The notes: generated from the letters alone by a model not told the origin. A DNA stretch of 64,000 nt from Skermania sp. ID1734 (GCF_007489285.1 NZ_VLIY01000019.1:21859-85858); one strand, 5' to 3'; numbered from the stretch's first letter, positions 44,725-56,580 are shown. Translations and numbers: made by a program.

Positions 44725-46013
44725 ACGCGAAAGTCGACATACTAAGACCCGTGAACCCACGGTCGCGTACGCCGATTTCGCTGATCTGCGTGTCGAACAG
44801 ACCCGATGTACTGCGCGATTGCCTGATTCGATCGGTGGAAAGTCACCGCAGCGCTGGGCCGTGCACCGAGATGATCGTGGTCGACAATGCACAGCGACAA
44901 TTTCCCTCTGCGGGAGCGGCCCTGAATCATGGTGCGTCCATGGCCAGAAATGAGGTGCTGGTCTTCGTTCATCAAGACGTGTACCTCCATTCATTGGCGC
45001 GTTTGGAGGAAGTGGCGTCGGCCATTGTGTCCGATACCGGAGTCGGGTTGGTGGGCGCAACCGGCATGACGGCCCGCGGCGAGCTTGTCGGCCGCATCCG
45101 TGACCGTGTCGTGCTGACGGGCCGAGCCTGCACCGGATTTGTCGATGTCGACAGCGTCGACGAACTCTTGTTTATCGCGCGCCGACAGCAGGTACTGGAC
45201 TCGCCGCTGTCGGAAAGCGCGCAACTGTCTTGGCATGCTTACGCGGTCGAATACGGAGCGAGGTTGCGACGCGCCGGCAAGCGGGTGGTGGTGGGACCGA
45301 TACCCGTCACGCACAACAGCCTGACGATGAATCTGGACCAACTGACAGCGGCCCATCACCATGTTGGTTTGCACTACCCCGAACAGGTTCCGCTCCACAC
45401 GACATGCGGCACTATCGACGGCCGCCAGCCGGACCGGCGCAAACTACTTGCCGACCATCGGTGGCGGTACCGGTGGCTTCAGGGATCCCGAAAAGCAATT
45501 CTGGCGCGGCGGGCAATTGGGCGCTTGCCGGTAGTGCTTTCAGACATCCGTTTCGATCTGGACGGGGTGCTATCGAATTGCGATGCATCGAGCCTCGACA
45601 TCGTCACGCCGACATCGCCGGAAGAGAAATCTAGCGATTTCCCGGCATTTCTCGAACTCGATCGGCACGGGCGGTCGATCAAATTTCGCATCGCGAATTT
45701 GTCAGCGACTCTCGAATTGCTGTCGAAAATGGACAACGAGCGATCGTTACTGCTTACCAACATCGATCTTGATTTCTTGCGGAAAGCGAGAACGATAATC
45801 AACAGCAGCAGCGTGCTCGGTTACTCGGCTGCGACGGGATTCTGGTTACTAATGGGAGCGGCAGCCACCGCTGCCTACGACGAATGGCGACTCCCCGCCG
45901 CTACGCCGCTCGGCGCCCGGCGCCACGCATTGTCACGCACCGTTGCTCCGTGTGCGAGCACCAGCAACGGCCGACCAACGGCGAGCGGTGGATCATGGTT
46001 TCGCGACCGCTGA
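44721..46013 (+). CDS. GT2-like glycosyltransferase
   Basis: 430 residues from GTG 44721, which overlaps the acyltransferase stop. The N-terminus starts ISLICVSNRPDVLRDC, then TEMIVVDNAQRQF and VFVHQDVYL, the GT-A fold with a HQD in place of DxD, as in many mycobacterial GT2-like glycosyltransferases. The C-terminal 150 residues are unassigned. The end overlaps the GH16 gene by 19 bp in another frame. Sugar donor unknown. Confidence 0.8.
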   Translation: MNAKVDILRPVNPRSRTPISLICVSNRPDVLRDCLIRSVESHRSAGPCTEMIVVDNAQRQFPSAGAALNHGASMARNEVLVFVHQDVYLHSLARLEEVASAIVSDTGVGLVGATGMTARGELVGRIRDRVVLTGRACTGFVDVDSVDELLFIARRQQVLDSPLSESAQLSWHAYAVEYGARLRRAGKRVVVGPIPVTHNSLTMNLDQLTAAHHHVGLHYPEQVPLHTTCGTIDGRQPDRRKLLADHRWRYRWLQGSRKAILARRAIGRLPVVLSDIRFDLDGVLSNCDASSLDIVTPTSPEEKSSDFPAFLELDRHGRSIKFRIANLSATLELLSKMDNERSLLLTNIDLDFLRKARTIINSSSVLGYSAATGFWLLMGAAATAAYDEWRLPAATPLGARRHALSRTVAPCASTSNGRPTASGGSWFRDR

Positions 46014-46891
46014 TCGCTGTCGTCGCGATGGTGACGGCAATGGGCTCACTCGTCGGATGCAGTCGTGGCACGGCTGCGCAGTCGCAGTCCACCACTCCAC
46101 CGCCCGGCAACTCGTGGTCGCTGGCGTACGACGCCGAGTTTCACGGCACCGCCTTGGACCCAGCGAAACTGACGCCCTGCTTCGACTGGAACAACGGCGA
46201 CTGCACCAGCAGCTTCAACAACGGCCGAGAGCACTACCTGCCGAGCCAGGTCCAGATCAGCGACGGCGTCGCGCATCTGGTGGCCGAGCCGTTGAACCCG
46301 CCGAGACACGACGCTGCGTGCTTCCAGGACGTGTGCACCTACAAGTCCGGGCTGTTGTCCACCGCGCGGCCGAGCCCGGCACAGCCCTACTTGTTCACGT
46401 TCAAATACGGCTACGTCGAAGCCCGTATGAAGCTCCCGACCACCCGTGGGATGTTCACCGCGTTCTGGATGGTGCCGGCGAACAAGGACTACAAGTACGA
46501 CTACGAGATAGACGCCGTCGAAAACATCTCGGGCATTCCGAACATCATCTACCAGAATTACGCCTACGCGGGACGGCAGAAGTACTACAAGGTCAACGAC
46601 CCGATCCTGAATACGCGCGGTAAGTGCGCGGACAAGAACTATGCGAACGACTTTCACAACTACGGGATGGACTGGGAACCGGGTTACGTCGCCTTCTACA
46701 TCGACGGCGACGAATGCGGCCGGTTCACCTCCACGGTCCCCGGTCAGATCGCCGATCAGCCGATGCAAATCATCATCGACTTGATGGTCGACACCATCTG
46801 GCAACGCAATATCGGCTACACCCTCACCGACCCGACCGCGACGGATCACCTCGACGTCGCGTACCTGAAGGTTTGGCAACCGAAACGCTAG
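45995..46891 (+). CDS. GH16-family glycan hydrolase lipoprotein
   Basis: 298 residues. Lipobox LVGC (Cys22). The GH16 active site is EIDAVE (Glu171, Asp173, Glu176), near the family's ExDxxE pattern. The fold is a beta jelly roll with FKYGYVEARMKLP and FHNYGMDWEPGYVAFYIDG. It cleaves beta-glucan- or related-type linkages outside the cell. As the last gene of the cluster, it may trim or release the polysaccharide. ATG 45995 overlaps the previous gene; followed by palindrome copy 4. Confidence 0.9.
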   Translation: MVSRPLIAVVAMVTAMGSLVGCSRGTAAQSQSTTPPPGNSWSLAYDAEFHGTALDPAKLTPCFDWNNGDCTSSFNNGREHYLPSQVQISDGVAHLVAEPLNPPRHDAACFQDVCTYKSGLLSTARPSPAQPYLFTFKYGYVEARMKLPTTRGMFTAFWMVPANKDYKYDYEIDAVENISGIPNIIYQNYAYAGRQKYYKVNDPILNTRGKCADKNYANDFHNYGMDWEPGYVAFYIDGDECGRFTSTVPGQIADQPMQIIIDLMVDTIWQRNIGYTLTDPTATDHLDVAYLKVWQPKR

Positions 46892-46905
46892 CGCCCGCCC
46901 CCGCC

Positions 46906-46953
46906 CCCTGTGCGTGAATTTTCACCGCGGGCGGTGAAAATTCACGCACAGGG
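46906..46953. repeat. Dispersed palindrome, copy 4 (between convergent genes)
   Basis: Identical over the 48 bp to copy 3 (39161). It lies between the GH16 gene and the convergent methyltransferase, 14 bp after the former stop, and could terminate both transcripts. Confidence 0.9.
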
Positions 46954-46970
46954 AGTTCAAGGTCTAGACG

Positions 46971-47636
46971 TCACGAGCGCACCGCTATCAGCGACTTCGT
47001 CAGCCCCAGCATCCGCTCCTGCAGAATCGTCGACCCCGGGAAGTACTCCTTCATCTCGGTGATGCCGACCAACTCGGTCCACAGCACTTCGTTGCGGGCC
47101 TCATCGACCGACGAGGGCCGCGTGTGCACCAGCGGCCAGTGGGTCGCCACCTTGACCCGCGCCGCGACCGGTAGAAATTGCATTCCCGGGAACAGCCAGT
47201 GCGGTTCGACCGGGAAGTAGCGGTACGGCGTTTGCACCCAGTGCCGCGGCGCCAGCTTGCGAACCTGCTGGGCAAATTCGCTGCGGCGCGCGTGACCACC
47301 GACGTGCTCGATGAGCGAGTTGGAAAAGACCAGATCGAAGTCCGCGTCAAAACCCGCGTCCGCCAACGCATCCGCGGCCTGGCACGCGTCACCGGTCAGC
47401 GGCCGGATCGACGGATCTTCGGAGTGACCCGGCTCGTACAGGTTGACCACAGTGACGTGGGCCGGCCGGACCGGCGCACGCAGCCAGGCCTCGACAGTGC
47501 CGCCAAGATCGAGCACCCGCATGTTCTCGATGTCACCGAACGTGTCGCCGAAAAGCTCCCACCGGCGGTGACGGAACCGTGCCCCCACCGACGTGGGCGA
47601 GTCGACAAACATTCGGCGGACCCGGTTGGCTGCCAT
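46971..47636 (-). CDS. SAM-dependent methyltransferase
   Basis: 221 residues from ATG 47636 with AGGAAAGG upstream. The class I fold has MRVLDLGGTVEAWL in place of the GxGxG SAM motif and FDLVFSNSLIEHVG, followed by WVQTPYRYFPVEPHWLFPGM, a motif of methyltransferases in glycan clusters. It follows an acyltransferase in the same direction. Substrate likely a sugar or lipid; not determined. Confidence 0.85.
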   Translation of the reverse strand: MAANRVRRMFVDSPTSVGARFRHRRWELFGDTFGDIENMRVLDLGGTVEAWLRAPVRPAHVTVVNLYEPGHSEDPSIRPLTGDACQAADALADAGFDADFDLVFSNSLIEHVGGHARRSEFAQQVRKLAPRHWVQTPYRYFPVEPHWLFPGMQFLPVAARVKVATHWPLVHTRPSSVDEARNEVLWTELVGITEMKEYFPGSTILQERMLGLTKSLIAVRS

Positions 47637-47655
47637 CCGATGCCTTTCCTGACGC

Positions 47656-48789
47656 CTATTTCGCGGTTGCGGGTTCGACTGTCGCCGTTGCCCGCTCGAT
47701 ACCCGGGTCACAGGCTCGCCGCAGCGCCGGATTTGTCCGGCGAAGCCGTTGCACCGGCCGCTCGACAGCCAGGTAGATCAGCATCCCCGATACCGTGCCC
47801 GCCACCGCCAGCACGGCGGTACGGACTTGGTCAGACAACCCTTCGGTGAGGTCGTACACGTAATACATGGCGGTGATGTGAATGAGGTAAATGCTGTAAC
47901 TAGATAAACCGATGAATCGCACCAGACGCAGTCTCGCGAGGGTGTTGAAAACCGCCCGCGTACGCGATTCATAAGTGCCGAACCCGTACAGAATCACAAG
48001 GCATGCGGCGACGCTCTGAAAGGTGTAGCGCAATGTGTTGCGGAACCAGTCGTCCCTAATTACCAGACTGAGCAGATAAAGCAACACAGCCGCAAAGAAA
48101 ACGCTGTCGCGCATACACCAGTGCACGACCTTTTGCACCGCCCCGGACTGCCGCAGCGAGTAATGGAAGGCAATGGCCGTGACAATTCCCAGGGCGATTC
48201 CGTCGAGGCGGGTGTCCGACCCGTAGTAGATCCGGTCTTCCGGCCCGGATGCCAGCAGAATCCGCAGGCCCAGGCTCACCACCGCGGCAAGGCCGGCGGC
48301 CGCCGCCAGCCAGCGCAACCGAACGCGCGACCGTATGGTCAGCACCCAAATTATCGCGAACCCCAGGTAGAACTGCTCCTCGATCGACAGGCTCCACACC
48401 ACTCCACTACCGGGCAGTGGAGCGTCGGGGTAGCCCGCCGCCTTGAACCAGTTGTAGTAGAAGAACAGGATGCCGACAACCGGCGCCCAGTTAATTGTCT
48501 TGATGACTCCCAATATGACGGTCGGAATTATTACGCACACCAGGAGCGGCGGCCCGATTTTCACTGCCCGACGCAGGTAGAAACCACCCATCTTGAACCC
48601 GCCGGTACGGTCGCGTTCGCGCAACAGTAGATACGTGATGATGAATCCCGAAATACTGAAAAAGATTGTGACGCCGCTGCCGCCCGGGACGATGTTGCCC
48701 CAACCGGCGTGCGCGACCACCACGAGCATCACGGCGAGCGCCCGCATCGCGTCGATATGAGCAAAGCGATTGTCGGTTCGGGAAGTCAT
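47656..48789 (-). CDS. Acyltransferase 3 family membrane protein
   Basis: 377 residues, ten or so membrane helices. AHIDAMRALAVMLVVVAH carries the active-site histidine; WSLSIEEQFYLGF and SYSIYLIH are typical. No SGNH domain, unlike 42697-44724. It probably O-acylates sugars. ATG 48789 is divergent from the triple-domain glycosyltransferase across 230 bp, which contains promoters for both and a GGAGGAGG ribosome-binding site for the latter. Upstream of the methyltransferase. Confidence 0.9.
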   Translation of the reverse strand: MTSRTDNRFAHIDAMRALAVMLVVVAHAGWGNIVPGGSGVTIFFSISGFIITYLLLRERDRTGGFKMGGFYLRRAVKIGPPLLVCVIIPTVILGVIKTINWAPVVGILFFYYNWFKAAGYPDAPLPGSGVVWSLSIEEQFYLGFAIIWVLTIRSRVRLRWLAAAAGLAAVVSLGLRILLASGPEDRIYYGSDTRLDGIALGIVTAIAFHYSLRQSGAVQKVVHWCMRDSVFFAAVLLYLLSLVIRDDWFRNTLRYTFQSVAACLVILYGFGTYESRTRAVFNTLARLRLVRFIGLSSYSIYLIHITAMYYVYDLTEGLSDQVRTAVLAVAGTVSGMLIYLAVERPVQRLRRTNPALRRACDPGIERATATVEPATAK

Positions 48790-49019
48790 TCAGGCCCCGG
48801 TTTCGCGAAATTTGTCCGGATCCGATCCGTGATTTGCGGTGCAGACGCTATCACCCTGGTTGAGCTGTTGTCAGCGCGCCGGATCAGCCACGACATACAT
48901 CCCAGACCTTTCACTCTCCAACAGGAGAGACTCGCGGCAAATCCTTAGATTTCCGCCGGACACGGTCACTGACGTGTAAAGATCAGTTCCCAGCATTAAA
49001 CCGGAGGAGGCCGCATTAA

Positions 49020-51686
49020 ATGATCTCCGGTGGCACTCCCTGGCCGCGCCTGAAGGTCGACGGCGTCACAGTCGATCTGATGGACCGCGACCGAGCGCTC
49101 GAGCTGATCTTGGATACGCCGTATTCGTCCGGGCCGTTGGCCGTGGGATCGGCCAACTTGCACCACCTCCATATTTTCGCGAACCGTCCGACCGATCCGG
49201 CGCCCGACCTGCGGTGGTTGACGTTGCTCGACGGTGCGCCACTCGTCCACGAAGCAAACAAGATCGGCGGCGAAGAATGGCCGAAACTGTCCGGTAGCGA
49301 CTTGATCCACCCGATTCTTGCGGCCGCCAGCGACCGCGGAATACGGGTCGGCTTTCTGGGCAGTGACCCGGATACCCATCGGCAGCTGCTTGTCCGGTTG
49401 GGCGAGCGTTTTCCCGATCTGCGCGTCGCCGGCACCTGGGCGCCACTGCGCTGGGAATTGACAGATACGGAGGCGTCCGCACGGATAGCCCACGAAATCC
49501 GCGAAGCCGAGGTCGAGATTCTCGTCGTTGGACTTGGCAAGCCTCGCCAGGAAGAGTGGATCAGCCGGTTCGGCGTCGCAACCGGAGCGCGGGTGCTGCT
49601 CGCGTTCGGCGCGGTGATCGATTTCCTCGCCGGTCGAATGCAGAGAGCGCCAAAGTTCTTCAGAGACGCCGGCGCCGAGTGGGCGTGGCGGTTGATGCAA
49701 GAACCTCGACGGTTGAGCCGGCGCTACCTGATCGATTGCCCGCCCGCGTTGCTCCGCATGAAGCGCACCGCAAGAATTCTGGAGCCGATAACGGCTGCGC
49801 CCGCCACCGGATGGGTCGGTTTCGTCGGGCCGGGCAGCCACGCCGCCGTCACCGCGCTGGTGGTCACCTATAACAACGCGCCGGACGTCGAACCGCTCAT
49901 CGACGGTCTTCGCGTAAATGCCCGCGACCTCCCGGTTCGGGTGGTCGTGGTCGACAATCACTCGACGGACGGAACGGCTGACATTGTCCGCCGCCATCCC
50001 GACGTCACGGTGGTCGAGACCGGCGGCAATCTGGGGTTTGCCGGCGGCATCAACGTGGGACTCGGGTTCATTGGCGATTGTGACGACGTCCTGATTCTCA
50101 ACGCCGATCTCGAATTGCCGCCGGGCGCGCTGACCGTCTTACACCGAACCGCTCGCGAACCCGGAGTGGGCGCGGTGGTGCCACTGCTACTCGACGCCGA
50201 CGGCGCCGTCTTTCCGTCGGTGTACCGTGAGCCGTCGGTGACCCGTGCATTCGGGGACGCATTGCTGGGCAGCAAGGTTTCGCGCCGACCCGGATTTTCG
50301 TCCGAGTTCGACCTGCCGCGCCGTCACTATTTGTCCGCGCGGAACATCGACTGGGCGACCGGTGCCGCCATATTGATTCCCGGCGAGGTCGTTCGAGACG
50401 TCGGCCGGTGGAACGAGGACTTCTTCCTCTACTCCGAGGAGGTCGACTACTTCCGCCGAATCCGAAACAGCGGTAGACAGATTCGGTATGAGCCGGCCGC
50501 GGTGTGCCGCCACCGTGGCGGTGGTTCCGGGAGCTCGGTCGAGCTACGAACCCTGATGGCGGTCAATCGGATTCGCTACGTCGAGCAGTTTCACGCCAGT
50601 GGGTATGCCGCACTGTATCGCGCGATTGTCGCGCTGTCGCTCCTGTTGCGCTGCCGGGATGGATCCGGCGTGCGTATGTTGCGCACGGTGCTGAACCGCC
50701 GGGCGTGGCAAGATCTTCCGCACGCCCCAATGGCCGAGCCCGCCTTCGGTGGGACCACCGCCCGCGGCGCGGTGATCATTCCAGCCCACAACGAGGCGCC
50801 CGTGCTACGGCGCACGCTCCTACCACTGAGCCGAGCCGCGTCAGGCGGATACCTCGAGGTGATCGTCGTCTGCAACGGCTGCACCGACGATTCGGCCGAG
50901 GTGGCGCGGTCAGTACCCGGAGTGCGCGTGCTGGAGTTGGCACAGGCGTCCAAACCGTCGGCGCTCAACGCGGGGGATCGTGCAGCGACGTTATGGCCGC
51001 GCCTGTACCTCGACGCCGATGTGGAGGTTTCGGCGGCGGCTGCGCTAGCCGTTCTCGACCGCCTGTGCGGTGGCGAGGTGTTGGTGGCCAGCAACAACTT
51101 CCGGTATGACACGCACGATGCGAGCCCGCTGGTGCGCAGCTATTACCGGGCCCGGACGCGCATCCACCGCAGGGAACCACGGACCTGGGGCGCGGGAGCC
51201 TACGCACTCAGCCGCGACGGGCACGCCCGGTTCGGCGAATTCCCCACTGTCACTGCCGACGACCTCTACGTCGACACCAGATTCAGCGCGGACGAGAAGG
51301 CGGTCGTGGACGCCGACCCAGCGATTATCCGGACACCGTCGGACGTTCGGAGTCTCGTCAGCGTACTGCGCCGGCACCGGCTTGGAGTAATGGAACTGAT
51401 TGCGCAGCAAGATAGTTCGGTAGCTGACACCGGCCGTTCGACCGCCGCAGCCGTACTCCGGACGATCCGCGGTCCCCGCTCGGCCGTCGACGCGACCATG
51501 TATCTGCTGATCGCACTCGCCGCCCGCAGCGGTCGGCCGGCCACCGCGGAATGGGCACGCGACGAGAGCAGCCGACGCATCGCCGCGACTACCCGGATCC
51601 TTTCGGTTCCGGAAAAGCCACGTCGTAGTTCGACCACACCAAACCGTAGAGCACGAAGAAAAGCAGCGTTGCCTGCTGGAACGTGA
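49020..51686 (+). CDS. Triple-domain glycosyltransferase: CpsF/WecG/TagA + GT2 + GT2
   Basis: 888 residues. Domain 1 (about 10-255) is a WecG/TagA/CpsF transferase, with LLDGAPLVH (Asp71 candidate base), VGLGKPRQEEW and AEWAWRLMQEPRRLSRRYL. Domain 2 (about 275-560) is GT2 with VTYNNAPDVEP, VVDNHSTDGTADI and ILNADLELP. Domain 3 (about 583-810) is a second GT2, GAVIIPAHNEAP and LYLDADVEV. CpsF-type enzymes add a sugar to undecaprenyl-PP-sugar, so one chain could build three consecutive linkages. ATG 49020 has GGAGGAGG 11 nt upstream. Its last 98 bp overlap the convergent Wzy-like gene. Confidence 0.9.
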   Translation: MISGGTPWPRLKVDGVTVDLMDRDRALELILDTPYSSGPLAVGSANLHHLHIFANRPTDPAPDLRWLTLLDGAPLVHEANKIGGEEWPKLSGSDLIHPILAAASDRGIRVGFLGSDPDTHRQLLVRLGERFPDLRVAGTWAPLRWELTDTEASARIAHEIREAEVEILVVGLGKPRQEEWISRFGVATGARVLLAFGAVIDFLAGRMQRAPKFFRDAGAEWAWRLMQEPRRLSRRYLIDCPPALLRMKRTARILEPITAAPATGWVGFVGPGSHAAVTALVVTYNNAPDVEPLIDGLRVNARDLPVRVVVVDNHSTDGTADIVRRHPDVTVVETGGNLGFAGGINVGLGFIGDCDDVLILNADLELPPGALTVLHRTAREPGVGAVVPLLLDADGAVFPSVYREPSVTRAFGDALLGSKVSRRPGFSSEFDLPRRHYLSARNIDWATGAAILIPGEVVRDVGRWNEDFFLYSEEVDYFRRIRNSGRQIRYEPAAVCRHRGGGSGSSVELRTLMAVNRIRYVEQFHASGYAALYRAIVALSLLLRCRDGSGVRMLRTVLNRRAWQDLPHAPMAEPAFGGTTARGAVIIPAHNEAPVLRRTLLPLSRAASGGYLEVIVVCNGCTDDSAEVARSVPGVRVLELAQASKPSALNAGDRAATLWPRLYLDADVEVSAAAALAVLDRLCGGEVLVASNNFRYDTHDASPLVRSYYRARTRIHRREPRTWGAGAYALSRDGHARFGEFPTVTADDLYVDTRFSADEKAVVDADPAIIRTPSDVRSLVSVLRRHRLGVMELIAQQDSSVADTGRSTAAAVLRTIRGPRSAVDATMYLLIALAARSGRPATAEWARDESSRRIAATTRILSVPEKPRRSSTTPNRRARRKAALPAGT

Positions 51687-52938
51687 AAAGGTCGAACGTT
51701 GCACTCGACGCCAGGATGCTCATGAGCATGGCGCCCATCGCAAAAGCAAGATCGCGTTGGCGGCGGTCGGCGGCACTACGCAACGCACCCGCGACCCCGA
51801 ACACAGCGCCGACCGCGAGCACCAGCATCCCCGCGACGCCGATGATCCCGCCCTGCACCAAAGCCTGCAGCCATTGGTTGTCCAGGAAGCCATACTCCGA
51901 AGGGGGCGCGCCTCCGAGGCCGAGACCGAATATCGGATGTGCGCGGAATGTTGCGGCCACCCGGCCGTAATCGGCGACGCGCGCCAGCACGCTCGGGTCT
52001 TCATCGGCGTTGGTGACTGTGCGGACAATCGCGTCGATGGTTCCCGGCGAAACCAGGAACTCCACGCCGAGTGCGACCCCACCGAGCAGCGCTGCGGTGA
52101 ACAATTCACGCACCTTGAATGCCCACGCGTAGATGAGCAGCGAAACTGCCAGTGCGACAACACCCGTTCGGGTAACCCCGGCCGGTATCGACACGAGCGC
52201 GACGACTGCGGCCATTATCGCCGCCAATCGGATCCATCCCGTCCGGCCGAAACGGGCGAAGTGCAGCGTCAGCGGAACAGCCACTGCGGCAAGGACAGAA
52301 AACTCGATGGCGTGCAGCGTGGTGCCGACGGCGCGGGTCGAGCCGAAGCGGTCTTCCAGGCTCGCACCGGTTTTGAGGTACTCATTGGTGTCGGTCAGCA
52401 CGAAGCCCGGTGGCTTGAACAACAGGTGCAGGTCGATAAGCGTCGAATGCTGTAGCAGACCGACAACACAGTTGAAGGTCAACCCGATAGCGGCCGCCCC
52501 GAGCACGAAATACCGTTGCCGCGCAGTCTTGATCCGGATCATCGTGTACGTCGCGACGCCGAAGTTTGCGAGCAGGATGATGAACTCGCGGGTCTTGGTC
52601 GCCTCCACCACCGGCGTATCGGTATGCGAGATGCCCACGCCATAGATCGCGAGCATCGCCACAAAGTAGCCGGACAGGAAGACCAAGCCAAGGCGCAGAC
52701 GTGGCGTTCGGCCCGACCGACGGACGAAGACCACACCGAGCGCCACCAAGAACAGCAGCCCGATAGCAATGACCTTCGCCGGCGAGCCGTTGCTCTTCAG
52801 CGGCCCCGGCGGAACCACGTAGCTCGGCAGGATGCCATTGAGCAGACACAGCAAACCGAGCAGCCACGGCGTGCGTCGACGTAGTTCATCCGTCGAGGCA
52901 GGCCCAACGACTTCGGGGGCCGCCAGCGACGTTGTCAT
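51589..52938 (-). CDS. Wzy-like O-antigen polymerase/ligase
   Basis: 449 residues with about 12 membrane helices. The large extracytoplasmic loop includes TNADEDPSVLARVADYGRV and HPIFGLGLGGAPPS, the Wzy_C (O-antigen ligase) signature. It would polymerise or ligate the repeat units flipped by Wzx. ATG 52938 overlaps the Wzz-like stop as ATGA. Its 3' end overlaps the triple glycosyltransferase. Confidence 0.87.
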   Translation of the reverse strand: MTTSLAAPEVVGPASTDELRRRTPWLLGLLCLLNGILPSYVVPPGPLKSNGSPAKVIAIGLLFLVALGVVFVRRSGRTPRLRLGLVFLSGYFVAMLAIYGVGISHTDTPVVEATKTREFIILLANFGVATYTMIRIKTARQRYFVLGAAAIGLTFNCVVGLLQHSTLIDLHLLFKPPGFVLTDTNEYLKTGASLEDRFGSTRAVGTTLHAIEFSVLAAVAVPLTLHFARFGRTGWIRLAAIMAAVVALVSIPAGVTRTGVVALAVSLLIYAWAFKVRELFTAALLGGVALGVEFLVSPGTIDAIVRTVTNADEDPSVLARVADYGRVAATFRAHPIFGLGLGGAPPSEYGFLDNQWLQALVQGGIIGVAGMLVLAVGAVFGVAGALRSAADRRQRDLAFAMGAMLMSILASSATFDLFTFQQATLLFFVLYGLVWSNYDVAFPEPKGSG

Positions 52939-53669
52939 CGCCAATCCGCCATCGCTTTCTGTGGCGGATGGGCCGCCGTCCCATTCCCGGACGGGGGAAG
53001 CGTCCTACGACGGGTGTGCCTGGACTTTTGCGAGCGCGCCCGCAACCGCAGCACGATCAGATCGATGATCACTGCGACGACGATGGCGATCCCGACTCCC
53101 GCGGCGCAGACGATGATGACCGCCCGCATTCGGCCCGACATCGTCGCTACCGGCGCACTCGGCGGGGACACCGCAAACGCCGTCACCATTTGACTGGGCG
53201 GCACACCGGCCTGTTGCTGCACGGCCTGTAATTTCGGACCGGCTTGAGCGGCAACCAGATCGACCGCCTTGGTCGCCGACGCCGGGTTTGCCGCGGTGGC
53301 CTCGATCATGATCAGTGGCAGCTGCTGAAACTGGGCCGGGACGGGAAACATTCGGGCGGTGTACGTCGCGGTGTCGGCTTGCTCCTTGACCTGATTGGTG
53401 AGGGTCTGGTCGGAAAGTCCGATGGTGACGATGTTCGCCAGCAGATTCGCGCCACCGACGTCCAGAATTCCGTTGCGCTGCACCGGGCTTCCGCTCGGAT
53501 TGAAGTCCTGCCTGCTATTGGGGGCGGTCAGACCGACCACCGCATTGGAGTAGTAGGTCGGCTTTGCCGACGAGTACAGGTGATAACCGTAGCCCGCGGC
53601 GATGAGGAGCAGCGGCAGCACGACATACCAGCGTCTGATGCAGGACCGAACTACGTCAAACAGATCCAC
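52935..53669 (-). CDS. Wzz-like chain-length regulator (no kinase domain)
   Basis: 244 residues. A first membrane helix (about 13-32), a periplasmic-type domain of about 145 residues and a second helix (about 180-205) match Wzz/polysaccharide co-polymerases. The basic, proline-containing cytosolic tail (about 206-244) lacks a Walker motif or tyrosine cluster. GTG 53669 has GAGAGGGG upstream. It forms an operon with the Wzy-like gene. Confidence 0.83.
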   Translation of the reverse strand: MDLFDVVRSCIRRWYVVLPLLLIAAGYGYHLYSSAKPTYYSNAVVGLTAPNSRQDFNPSGSPVQRNGILDVGGANLLANIVTIGLSDQTLTNQVKEQADTATYTARMFPVPAQFQQLPLIMIEATAANPASATKAVDLVAAQAGPKLQAVQQQAGVPPSQMVTAFAVSPPSAPVATMSGRMRAVIIVCAAGVGIAIVVAVIIDLIVLRLRARSQKSRHTRRRTLPPSGNGTAAHPPQKAMADWR

Positions 53670-53834
53670 CGCGCGTGCCCCTCTCGACTTCGCGCCGAGT
53701 GTATCGGGGTCTCTGGACGACCGGGCGATTACCGGAGTAGCTCGAGGTTTAATCCGGCAACCAACGCTAGAAGCTTCACCCGAAAATGCCCCCGCGGCGG
53801 GGGCAGTTTGCTTCCTGTGGATAACTCCTCACAG

Positions 53835-53891
53835 CGAAACGGTGGTTATCGGGCCCGTCACTCGACATTTGGCCCGATAACCACCGTCTCG
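53835..53891. terminator. Hairpin between clpB and the Wzz gene
   Basis: A 17-bp perfect stem (ACGGTGGTTATCGGGCC and inverse), extended to 21 bp with one mismatch, closing a 15-nt loop. It lies 29 bp after the clpB stop and should insulate clpB from the polysaccharide genes on the same strand. There is no clear T tract. Confidence 0.75.
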
Positions 53892-53919
53892 ACCAGCGAC
53901 TTAGGCGCCGACCAGCGAC

Positions 53920-53935
<16 letters not shown>
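53892..53935. repeat. 19-bp tandem duplication spanning the clpB stop
   Basis: The unit accagcgacttaggcgccg occurs at 53892 and 53911, followed by a partial third at 53930. Each unit holds the TTA (stop on the minus strand) and the last codons of clpB, so the coding end and stop are duplicated downstream of the real stop. Confidence 0.85.
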
Positions 53936-56475
<2,540 letters not shown>

Positions 56476-56525
56476 GAATCACCTTCCTAGGTTCTGTAGA
56501 GGTTTACCCCTATAACGCCGCAAAG

Positions 56526-56546
56526 GTTGAGTCTGTTCCACTCAAG
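56526..56546. promoter_or_regulatory. HAIR element (HspR operator)
   Basis: GTTGAGT, a 7-bp spacer, then ACTCAAG: this is the HAIR consensus CTTGAGT-N7-ACTCAAG with one mismatch. It sits 51 bp upstream of the clpB start, as expected for heat-shock repression by HspR. The same 117-bp interval is the promoter of the divergent VapB gene. Confidence 0.9.
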
Positions 56547-56580
56547 TCTAGTAATTTTTCGCCTGGATTGTGAGCGACTC

